Assembly: GCF_963548695.1 (NCBI RefSeq)
Contig: NZ_CAUUWA010000061.1
Location: forward strand, 1 to 13,191
Reading direction: 5' to 3'
Source of the DNA: an uncultured Fretibacterium sp.
GTDB lineage: Bacteria > Synergistota > Synergistia > Synergistales > Aminobacteriaceae
DNA length: 13,191 bases
Positions 1-5,707 of the stretch are shown piece after piece (position 1 is the stretch's first letter; each line of letters begins with the position of its first letter). The notes under the pieces are model-generated. The model saw only the letters and a list, made by a program, of their open reading frames with translations, was not told the origin of the DNA and made no database searches. Both the position numbers and the translations under genes were made by a program.

Positions 1-292
1 GCCTGTTTTCCCCGATAGGCCCGTCGGGCCACTGGAACGCGCGCCACACGTCCTCCTCTTCGGAGGCGGAACAATCGATGTAGAAGGGGGTCCCTTGAAA
101 GTCCAGCTCCAACGCAGGTGGCGGTGTCTCCGCCGCTTCCCTTGCCCTGTCGCCCGGAAGTATCCTTGCGGAAGGGGAGCTCCCCATGGGGGTGACCGAA
201 ATGGTCCGTACGCCGTATGCTCCAAGCAATACCGCCAACGATAAACAGGCTGTAAAACAGGCTTTGAGGAAGGTTCTTTTTCCTGGGTTCAT
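1..292 (-). CDS. Membrane-anchored or secreted protein of unknown function (partial)
   Basis: I do not recognise this protein. The frame is open from an ATG at 292 to the window edge, so only the first 97 codons are seen. The start is well supported: AAGGAGG lies at 301-307, eight bases before the ATG. The N-terminus is basic (MNPGKR), followed by a hydrophobic stretch at about residues 8-25 containing two cysteines, which looks like a signal peptide or signal anchor. A Ser/Pro/Ala-rich linker follows at about 33-60, then the start of a folded part (LELDFQGTPFYID, then an acidic SASEEEDVW segment). Most of the product is therefore predicted outside the cytoplasm. It lies 51 bases downstream of the CobD-like gene on the same strand and could be co-transcribed with it. 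Nothing visible links it to cobalamin synthesis. Confidence 0.7.
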   Translation of the reverse strand, partial: MNPGKRTFLKACFTACLSLAVLLGAYGVRTISVTPMGSSPSARILPGDRAREAAETPPPALELDFQGTPFYIDCSASEEEDVWRAFQWPDGPIGENR

Positions 293-343
293 GCTCTTTG
301 CCTCCTTATCGGGCAAACCCGCGGGCTCAAAGCAACGCTCTCG

Positions 344-1375
344 TCAGGCAAGCTCCGAGAGGGCCCGGACCAGAAGGGCGTTCTCGTCGGGCATGCGCGT
401 CGCCACCCGGATGCAGCACCCGTCCAGGCCGGGGAAATTGCGCGTGTGTCTCACCACAAGCCCCCGTTCCAGGAGCCCTCGAATGACGCGCACGTCGTCA
501 TCCACCTCGATCAGGAAGAAGTGCACGCGCGAGGGGCGCACCCGAAACCCCGAGCGGGCCACGGCCTCCATGAAACGGGGCGTCTCCGCCGCGTAAAAGG
601 CGCGCGTCCTCCGGGCACAGGTCCCGTCCTTCATGAAGCTCAGGACCGTCTCCTGCGCGACGGCATTGACGCTCCAGGTCGGCTGGCGTCCCTTGAGCCG
701 CTCGACCCAGCTTCGGGACGCCAGGACGTACCCGATTCTCGCCCCGCAGAGGTGGTAGAGCTTCGTCAGCGACCGCAGGAGCAGGATGTTGGGAAGCGCG
801 CCGAAATCAGGGGATACCTCCTCGCCGTCCGGGAGCAGAAAGTCCGAATACGCCTGATCGACGGCGAAGAGCGTGCGCGGGTTTGCCCGTGCGCGGGCCT
901 CCAGTTCCCCAAAGGGGATGTGGCCCCCCGTGGGGTTGCAGGGGTTGCAGACGAAGACGAGGGCCTTCCCCTCCACATCCCGCAGGTCGAAGATGTCGGT
1001 TGTCGGCACCCCGAAGGCCCCGAGCGCCCGCCGATACTCCCCGTAAGCCGGCTGGAGCACCGCGGCGGTCGTCCCGACGAAGAGAGAGGCCAGGAGGTAG
1101 AGGGCCTCGTTGGAGCCGTTGGTGAAGAGCACCTCGTCGAGGGAACGTCCCTCGCGCTCCGCCACGAGCGTCCGAAGCGCGAGGGCGTCGTCGTCGGGGT
1201 ATTCGGACAGGCAGCGGATCAGGTCGATCTCCGGCGTCACAGGGGAAGGCAGGACATTCGTATTGACGCTGAAGTCGACGATGCGCTCCGGCATGGGGAG
1301 CCCCATCGCCGCATATAGTTTCTCGGGGTTCGCGCCGTGCGGACGGAGGGAGAAATTTGCCTCGGGCTGTGTCAT
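344..1375 (-). CDS. cobD: L-threonine-O-3-phosphate decarboxylase, PLP-dependent (CobD type)
   Basis: A fold-type I PLP enzyme of 343 residues, the usual size for CobD. In the known pathway CobD decarboxylates L-threonine phosphate to (R)-1-amino-2-propanol phosphate, the linker of the cobalamin nucleotide loop. Visible motifs are NPCNPTG (residues 144-150), the cofactor-contacting VDQAYSDF (Asp173, Tyr176), SLTKLYHLCGARIGY with the PLP lysine Lys205, and the C-terminal carboxylate-binding arginine in CIRVATR (Arg323). The TWSVNA segment (233-238) favours CobD over the closely related histidinol-phosphate aminotransferase HisC. The start at 1375 is chosen because GGAGG and AAGGAG lie just upstream. 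The frame stays open to an ATG at 1426, but that would overlap cbiB. It starts 28 bases after the cbiB stop, so the two form an operon. HisC remains the alternative, but the cbiB/cobT context argues against it. Confidence 0.9.
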   Translation of the reverse strand: MTQPEANFSLRPHGANPEKLYAAMGLPMPERIVDFSVNTNVLPSPVTPEIDLIRCLSEYPDDDALALRTLVAEREGRSLDEVLFTNGSNEALYLLASLFVGTTAAVLQPAYGEYRRALGAFGVPTTDIFDLRDVEGKALVFVCNPCNPTGGHIPFGELEARARANPRTLFAVDQAYSDFLLPDGEEVSPDFGALPNILLLRSLTKLYHLCGARIGYVLASRSWVERLKGRQPTWSVNAVAQETVLSFMKDGTCARRTRAFYAAETPRFMEAVARSGFRVRPSRVHFFLIEVDDDVRVIRGLLERGLVVRHTRNFPGLDGCCIRVATRMPDENALLVRALSELA

Positions 1376-1403
1376 AACGCGCTCCTTTCCTCCTGTGCGC
1401 CGG

Positions 1404-2387
1404 TCAGGCCAGGCCGTGCAGGGCAAGGAGGGTCAGCAGCACGAACAGCGCAACGGCGGCGTCCAGCAGGGCGTGGGCCCTCAGGATGTCCTCGGGCTCG
1501 GGCTCCCGCACGGCGTCGCCAAGCCAGGGCCTTTCCTCTAAGACCCCTCCATAGATGCCGCCTCCGCCCAGCCGGATGCCCAGGAGTCCCGCGAAGGCGC
1601 TCTCGCCGTGCGCACTGTTGGGGCTTTTGTGCTTCCTTCGGTCTCGCAGAAGGACGCGAAGGCCCCGCAGCAGGGGATACCCCAGGCAGGCCCCGGCCAA
1701 CACCGCAGCCACCCCTCCGATCCGCGCGGGAAGGAAGTTCAGGACGTCGTCCAGCCGCGCGCTCGCCCAACCGAAGTCCCGATAGCGCTCGTCCTCGTAG
1801 CCCACCATGGAGTCCAAGGTGCTCACGGCCTTGAAGGTCCAGACGCTCAGCACCGCTGCGACGCACCCCCCGGCAACATACCCCAGGGCCGCAAAGAAGA
1901 GCACGGAGAGGACCCCATCCACGGAGTTCTCCGCCACCGTCTCCACGGCGGCACGCACCATGCCGGCCTCGTCCAGAACATCCGTGTCGCGTCCGACGAC
2001 GCGCGACAGCGCCGACCGGGCCGCGTCGAGGTCGCCCCTGAAGAGCGCCGTAGCGACCGGGAGGGTCTCGTCCTTCAGGGAGCGCCACGCGAGCGCCGCG
2101 TAAAGCAGATAGACCTCCACCGAGAAAAGAGCCCAGTGAGCAACGGAGGCCCCCAACAGGAGCAGGCCGACGGACGCGGCCGTCGTGGCCAGTACGGCGG
2201 CACAGAGAAGAATGCCGCGCCGTCGCCCCTCCCTCCGCTCCCCCTCTCCGGGGTAGAGGCGTGCCTCCCAGAAACCGATGACTCGTCCTATTCCGGCGAC
2301 GGGATGGGGCAGTTTTTCCGGGTCGCCCAGCAGAACGTCCAGCAGCAAAGCCGTGCCCAGGATGAGGACAAAATCCATATACGCCAT
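1404..2387 (-). CDS. cbiB: Adenosylcobinamide-phosphate synthase CbiB (membrane protein)
   Basis: An integral membrane enzyme that joins aminopropanol (phosphate) to adenosylcobyric acid, giving adenosylcobinamide (phosphate). It is 327 residues long, typical for the family. The N-terminus has the family signature LLLDVLLGDPEKLPHPV (about residues 14-30), followed by IGRVIGFWEARLY. Hydrophobic segments follow at about 60-85, then the charged loop RDTDVLDEAGMVRAAVETVAENSVDGV and the segment TFKAVSTLDSMVGYEDERYRDFGWASARLDD, both characteristic of CbiB/CobD(Pseudomonas). More hydrophobic segments lie near residues 205-225 and at the C-terminus. The start is uncertain: ATG at 2387 or ATG at 2378, neither with a strong ribosome binding site. 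It is the first gene of the minus-strand cbiB-cobD operon and diverges from cobT. The product of the neighbouring CobD is its substrate. Confidence 0.93.
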   Translation of the reverse strand: MAYMDFVLILGTALLLDVLLGDPEKLPHPVAGIGRVIGFWEARLYPGEGERREGRRRGILLCAAVLATTAASVGLLLLGASVAHWALFSVEVYLLYAALAWRSLKDETLPVATALFRGDLDAARSALSRVVGRDTDVLDEAGMVRAAVETVAENSVDGVLSVLFFAALGYVAGGCVAAVLSVWTFKAVSTLDSMVGYEDERYRDFGWASARLDDVLNFLPARIGGVAAVLAGACLGYPLLRGLRVLLRDRRKHKSPNSAHGESAFAGLLGIRLGGGGIYGGVLEERPWLGDAVREPEPEDILRAHALLDAAVALFVLLTLLALHGLA

Positions 2388-2543
2388 TCTTCGAACGTCA
2401 TTCCCCGCATCTGCAATTTTTTTCGCCTTTATTATACAATCGGAGGAACTGCGGGATGGTCCCGGACGAGACCGGATGAAATTAAATCGAAAGAGATTCC
2501 CCGAATACGGGGGATGCAAAGACAAAGGGAGTTGAAGAGCACG
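2388..2543. promoter_or_regulatory. Divergent intergenic region between cbiB and cobT
   Basis: This 156-base AT-richer gap must carry promoters for both directions. A perfect TATAAT -10 box for the minus strand lies at 2431-2436, which would give cbiB a leader of about 35-40 bases. No convincing -35 box accompanies it. On the plus strand a short hairpin (CCCCG, AATA, CGGGG) lies at 2499-2512, ending immediately before an alternative in-frame ATG at 2514. I looked for a cobalamin riboswitch (B12-box-like core) and saw none here. The exact promoters are inferred from sequence only. Confidence 0.5.
2497..2514 (+). promoter_or_regulatory. Small hairpin upstream of cobT
   Basis: TTCCCCG and CGGGGGA can pair across an AATA loop. 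The right arm contains the only G-run that could serve ATG 2514 and includes the A of that ATG. It could hide an alternative start or act as a 5' stabiliser. It is short, so a chance hairpin is possible. Confidence 0.3.
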
Positions 2544-3644
2544 ATGAGCGAGATGAAAGAGACCCTCTCTCTGGCCGAGGCCCTGGGCCTCATCCGTCCC
2601 CTCGACGCGGACTCGATGGCGGCGGCGGCGGAGCATCAGAACCGCCTTCTCAAGCCCGCCGGCAGCCTCGGAGAGCTGGAGGCCATAGCCATCCGTATCG
2701 CGGGCATCACCGGGAAGCTCCACAATACGGCGGACCGGAAGATCCATTTCCTCTTCGGCTCCGACCATGGAGTCTACGAGGAAGGGGTGTCCGGCTCACC
2801 GCAGTACTTCACGAAGGCATTGATGGAGTTCTACGCCAACAGGGCTGGATGCGGCATCAATGTGCTCTGCAGCCACGTTGGGGTCGAGCTTCGCCTGTTT
2901 GACCTGGGGGTGCGGGACCTGGCTCCGCACCCGTGCATCGATGCGACGCATCGCCTGATGCCCAACGGCACGGAGAACTTTTTCCGAACACGGGCCATGA
3001 CGATGGAGACGGCGACCCAAGCTGTGGAGCTGGGCATTGGCCTTGTCGGAGAGGCAAAGGCCGAGGGGTATCAGATCGTGGGGGCCGGCGAGGTGGGGAT
3101 GGGCAACACCACGCCGGCGGCGGCCTGTATCATGGCCGCGCTGGGCCTGGAAAATCCCGACGACGCCGTGGGGCGGGGCGGGGGATTGACGGACGAGTCG
3201 TTCGCCAGAAAAAAACGCGTGATCGGGGAGGCGCTGGAGCTTCACCGCCCGACCCCGGACGATCCCATCGACATCCTCTCCTGCGTCGGGGGCCTGGACA
3301 TCGCCGCGATGACGGGTGTCTTCCTCGGGGCGGCGGTCTACCGTCTGCCCGTCCTCGTCGATGGGGTCATCTCCATCGCCGGGGCCCTTCTGGCCGCGAG
3401 GCTCTCCCCGCTCTCGAAGGGGTTCATGATCGCCTCACACCTCTCCAAGGAGCCCGGCTATGCGGTTGCGGCCCGGGCATTGGGGCTGACCCCGCTCTTG
3501 AACCTCGGCATGAGGCTGGGGGAGGGGACGGGCTGTCCCCTCGCCATGCAGGTGGTGGACGACGCCCTGGCCGTGATGAACCGCATGGGGACCTTCGACG
3601 GGGTGTCGCTGGAGTCGGAGTATCGAAAGGAGCTCAAAGCATAA
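2544..3644 (+). CDS. cobT: Nicotinate-nucleotide:dimethylbenzimidazole phosphoribosyltransferase CobT
   Basis: A cytoplasmic enzyme of 366 residues that transfers phosphoribose from nicotinate mononucleotide to the lower-ligand base, giving the alpha-ribotide used to complete cobalamin. Visible motifs are KPAGSLGELE (37-46), the GSDHGV loop (72-77), GAGEVGMGNTT (180-190, family GEMGIGNTT), and RLGEGTGCPLAM near the C-terminus. Glu327 in that last motif corresponds to the catalytic glutamate (Glu317 in Salmonella). The frame runs open far upstream, but residues before 2514 show no homology. The ATG at 2544 has AGGGAG 12 bases upstream. In-frame alternatives are ATG 2514, which has a G-run ribosome binding site inside a hairpin and would add 10 residues, and ATG 2553. 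It diverges from cbiB-cobD, so the nucleotide-loop genes are split over both strands. A strongly structured element follows it. Confidence 0.95.
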   Translation: MSEMKETLSLAEALGLIRPLDADSMAAAAEHQNRLLKPAGSLGELEAIAIRIAGITGKLHNTADRKIHFLFGSDHGVYEEGVSGSPQYFTKALMEFYANRAGCGINVLCSHVGVELRLFDLGVRDLAPHPCIDATHRLMPNGTENFFRTRAMTMETATQAVELGIGLVGEAKAEGYQIVGAGEVGMGNTTPAAACIMAALGLENPDDAVGRGGGLTDESFARKKRVIGEALELHRPTPDDPIDILSCVGGLDIAAMTGVFLGAAVYRLPVLVDGVISIAGALLAARLSPLSKGFMIASHLSKEPGYAVAARALGLTPLLNLGMRLGEGTGCPLAMQVVDDALAVMNRMGTFDGVSLESEYRKELKA

Positions 3645-3679
3645 TATAAATCAAGCATGATATGAGGTAGAATAACAGC

Positions 3680-3917
3680 AGGAGAGGTGCCCGGATCACT
3701 GGGCAAAGCTGCCAGGGGCTTCCCCCGAAAGGGGGTGAACGCGTGAAAAGAACAATAGAGCTCGTAAGAGCGGTTGCTTCGCTCCTACGAGCCCTTGCCG
3801 AAATTATCCGGCTTTTCAAAACGCGCAAATAACCCGCGGAGGGCGTAAGTCCGAGGCGGGGTGACCGCCCCGCTTCGGTAGCCCATAGTAACAAACCCGC
3901 CTCCCTCTCCAGGCGGG
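3680..3917 (+). ncRNA. Candidate structured RNA between cobT and htrA
   Basis: Nearly the whole gap can be folded into nested helices. TGCCC 3688-3692 pairs with GGGCA 3701-3705. CCCCC 3722-3726 pairs with GGGGG 3731-3735 around a GAAA tetraloop (GNRA type). TGAAAAG 3744-3750 pairs with CTTTTCA 3812-3818, with GCG/CGC outside it. Within that, GCTCGTAAGAGCG 3760-3772 pairs with CGCTCCTACGAGC 3780-3792, with one mismatch. CCGAGGCGGGG 3851-3861 pairs with CCCCGCTTCGG 3868-3878 using one G-U, and GGGC 3841-3844 with GCCC 3881-3884 closes that arm. It ends in a terminator hairpin (3896-3917). The GNRA loop, the G-U pair and the terminator favour the plus strand; the single mismatch would instead be a G-U on the minus strand. 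A weak -10 (TAGAAT, 3668-3673) precedes it. I cannot name the family; it could be an existing Rfam class. It also contains a short coding frame. Confidence 0.55.
3743..3832 (+). CDS. Possible 29-residue amphipathic helical peptide
   Basis: GTG at 3743 is preceded by AGGGGGTGA (3730-3738), a good Shine-Dalgarno match about five bases away, and the frame closes at TAA 3830-3832. The peptide has three consecutive heptads: LVRAVAS (7-13), LLRALAE (14-20) and IIRLFKT (21-27), with arginine at the third position of each. This gives one hydrophobic and one charged face. The first two heptads are 21-base direct repeats differing partly by synonymous codons (AGA/CGA, GCG/GCC, GCT/GCC), which supports translation. 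It has basic ends (VKR and KTRK) and no signal peptide. It may bind membranes or oligomerise, like small type I toxins or leader peptides, but no function can be assigned. Its own codons form a 13-base-pair hairpin, so the frame may instead be accidental within a noncoding RNA. Confidence 0.4.
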   Translation: MKRTIELVRAVASLLRALAEIIRLFKTRK

Positions 3918-3925
3918 CTCTTTCA
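3896..3925 (+). terminator. Rho-independent terminator, possibly bidirectional
   Basis: CCCGCCT at 3896-3902 pairs with AGGCGGG at 3911-3917 (loop of eight), followed by CTCTTTCATAT on the plus strand. On the minus strand the same stem is followed by TTTGTTACT, so it could also stop htrA transcription. The T-run is imperfect in both directions. Confidence 0.6.
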
Positions 3926-3969
3926 TATATATTATACCCTATCCTTTTCCATCCTTCGTACACCCTTTT

Positions 3970-3997
3970 CGTTATTTTCCCTTCGCTATTTTCCCTC
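3970..3997 (-). repeat. 14-base tandem duplication across the htrA stop codon
   Basis: CGTTATTTTCCCTT (3970-3983) and CGCTATTTTCCCTC (3984-3997) are adjacent near-identical units with two differences. The htrA stop codon (3986-3988) lies in the second unit, so the last codons of htrA are partly duplicated downstream. It is likely a replication-slippage product. Confidence 0.6.
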
Positions 3998-5428
3998 GTC
4001 CGCCTGGAGTGACACGAAGAAGGTCTTTCCGCCCCTGTCGATCAACAGCACAACGGCCTTGGACTGTCGTTTCATGGCCCCATCCAGGTCCTCGAGGGTC
4101 TCGACCTTTCTGCCGTTCACCTGGAGCAGCCGGTCGCCCTCGCGGATTCCCGACATCTGGGCGGACGACCCGTCCTTGACGTCCACGACGACGAGGCCGC
4201 TCCGGACCTCCAAATTGTACTTCCTGCTCAGGCTCTTCGTTAAGGGCGCAACCTCCAGCCCAACCTTGGCAAGCACGTCGCTCGTGCTCTCGGATAGATC
4301 GTCGGACCGCTCCTCCTCGCCGCTTTGGGTGTTGGGCCTCTCGTCCAGCCGAGCTTTGAATCTTATCGTCTTCCCGTCGCGCACCACCTCTATCGGAAGG
4401 GTGGACCCCGGGGCGAGCGAGCGAATCCGGTTCACGAACCACTGCACGTCCTTGACCTTCTCCCCATCGATAGCCGTGATCACATCGCCGCGCATCAGAC
4501 CGGCCTTCTCGGCCGCGGAGTCCGGGAAGACATCGCCGACGATCACGCCGTTCTTGGCCTTGACGCCATAGGCCTCCGCGATCTCGGGCGTCAGGTTCTG
4601 GACGGAGATGCCCAGCCAGCCGCGCTTGACTTTGCCGTAGGAGACGAGGTCGCCCATGATCTGCTTGGCCATGTTGACGGGCACCGCGAAGCCCAGCCCC
4701 TGGGCATAGGGAAGAATGGCCGTGTTGATGCCCACGACCTGCCCCTCCATGTTGAGCAGAGGGCCGCCGCTGTTGCCGGGGTTGATGGCCGCATCCGTCT
4801 GGAGGAACCCGTCGAAATTCACGTCCTGTGCGTGGATGCTGCGGTTCTTCGCGGAGATGACGCCCGCCGTCACGGAGTGCTCGAAGCCGTAGGGGTTCCC
4901 GATGGCGACGACCCATTCCCCCACCTCGACGGCGTCGGAATCCCCAAGTTCGAGGACCGGAAGGTCCTCGTCGGGATCGATTTTAATGACCGCGAGGTCG
5001 AAGGTGGGGTCCTTGCCCAAAACCTTCGCCGAATAGGTCTTGCCGTCGGAGAGGGTGACCGTGATCTTGTCCACGCCGTCGATGACGTGGTTGTTCGTCA
5101 GAATCCGTCCCTCCTTGGAGACGATGAAGCCGGACCCGCGTCCCTTCATGGGGACGGAACGTGTGAAGTTCTTGAACGCATCGCCGAAGAACTGCCGAAA
5201 GAAGGGATCGTCGTCGAAGGGGAACGGGATCGCGGTACGCCTGGCCTTGGTCTCCACGTCGATGTTCACGACGGCGGGAGAGGTCTTCTTTACGATGGGG
5301 ACGACGGGCGACATGACCGCCGCGCCGGACGCGGCCTGGGCCGTCCCCACTTGGACCGCCCCCAGGGCCAGAAGAACGGCCAGGGCGACCCCCGCATAAC
5401 GTTTGTATCTCGAACCGGAATGCAACAT
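3986..5428 (-). CDS. htrA: Periplasmic serine protease/chaperone HtrA (DegP family)
   Basis: A 480-residue HtrA/DegP-type protease acting outside the cytoplasm on misfolded proteins. It has a signal peptide at residues 1-33 (basic SRYKR, hydrophobic core, likely cleavage after TAQA). The trypsin-like domain at about 40-260 has an intact triad: His114 in TNNHVIDG, Asp144 in FDLAVIKID and Ser220 in INPGNSGGPLL. Two PDZ domains follow, about 268-360 (RGWLGISVQNL) and 388-478 (GLEVAPLTK, GLVVVDVKDGSSA), joined by an acidic Ser/Glu linker at 364-384. Length and layout match two-PDZ DegP/DegQ proteins. The start at 5428 has GGAGG ten bases upstream. The frame extends to 5548, but that extension has no signal-like N-terminus or ribosome binding site. 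It stands alone, divergent from the HisD-family gene, and its upstream region carries repeats that may be operators. Confidence 0.96.
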   Translation of the reverse strand: MLHSGSRYKRYAGVALAVLLALGAVQVGTAQAASGAAVMSPVVPIVKKTSPAVVNIDVETKARRTAIPFPFDDDPFFRQFFGDAFKNFTRSVPMKGRGSGFIVSKEGRILTNNHVIDGVDKITVTLSDGKTYSAKVLGKDPTFDLAVIKIDPDEDLPVLELGDSDAVEVGEWVVAIGNPYGFEHSVTAGVISAKNRSIHAQDVNFDGFLQTDAAINPGNSGGPLLNMEGQVVGINTAILPYAQGLGFAVPVNMAKQIMGDLVSYGKVKRGWLGISVQNLTPEIAEAYGVKAKNGVIVGDVFPDSAAEKAGLMRGDVITAIDGEKVKDVQWFVNRIRSLAPGSTLPIEVVRDGKTIRFKARLDERPNTQSGEEERSDDLSESTSDVLAKVGLEVAPLTKSLSRKYNLEVRSGLVVVDVKDGSSAQMSGIREGDRLLQVNGRKVETLEDLDGAMKRQSKAVVLLIDRGGKTFFVSLQADEGK

Positions 5429-5445
5429 GACAAAAACACCTCCAG

Positions 5446-5501
5446 ATTGTATTACAGCTGTTATTGTTACAGCCGTTTTCATCGATGATGGGTACATTGT
5501 A
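5446..5501 (-). promoter_or_regulatory. Repeat-bearing upstream region of htrA
   Basis: TTACAGC occurs twice at 5452-5458 and 5467-5473, one and a half helical turns apart. The first copy overlaps the perfect palindrome ACAGCTGT at 5454-5461. Two minus-strand TACAAT boxes (5446-5451 and 5496-5501) could be -10 elements, though neither has a clear -35. The arrangement suggests regulator binding at the htrA promoter. This is inference. Confidence 0.35.
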
Positions 5502-5654
5502 GGACTTGAACCGGACTCCTTCATGCAGTTTTTTACCGACGAGGACATCCGAAAAAGGACGAAATTCGGCAGGAGGATGAGCTACGAGCGGACGTGGAGG
5601 AACAATACTCCAGGATCACAGAAGGGGGCATAACATATTTTTCCCTTCCGCGAG

Positions 5655-5682
5655 TTGATTTGTTGTACTAGCATGATAAAAT
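5655..5682 (+). promoter_or_regulatory. Sigma-70-type promoter of the HisD-family gene
   Basis: TTGATT at 5655-5660, a 16-base spacer, then TAAAAT at 5677-5682 with an extended -10 TG at 5674-5675. It lies 25 bases before the start codon, giving a short leader with AAGGAGG at 5693-5699. Confidence 0.65.
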
Positions 5683-5707
5683 ACCTGCTCAAAAGGAGGC
5701 GTTGGGC

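Noticed and set aside
1608..2543. Long upstream extension of the cobT frame
   Set aside because: It lies antisense to cbiB and has no CobT-like sequence; CobT homology begins only after 2544.
2388..2543. Cobalamin riboswitch expected near cob genes
   Set aside because: No B12-box or GCCACTG-like core was seen; the gap is also too short for a full riboswitch plus promoters.
2388..2768. Upstream extension of the cbiB frame
   Set aside because: It runs antisense into cobT; the CbiB signature begins right after the ATG at 2387.
3680..3917. RNase P, tmRNA, SRP RNA or c-di-GMP riboswitch identity for the structured element
   Set aside because: The conserved cores I know for these families are not present in the right order, although short matches such as AAGTCC and GGCAAAGC occur.
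3634..3963. 109-codon minus-strand frame across the structured region
   Set aside because: Its start is a GTG without a proper ribosome binding site, and it simply crosses the RNA hairpins on the other strand.
5403..5633. 76-codon plus-strand frame in the htrA/HisD-family gap
   Set aside because: It begins inside the htrA signal peptide region antisense, has no ribosome binding site and no recognisable sequence.
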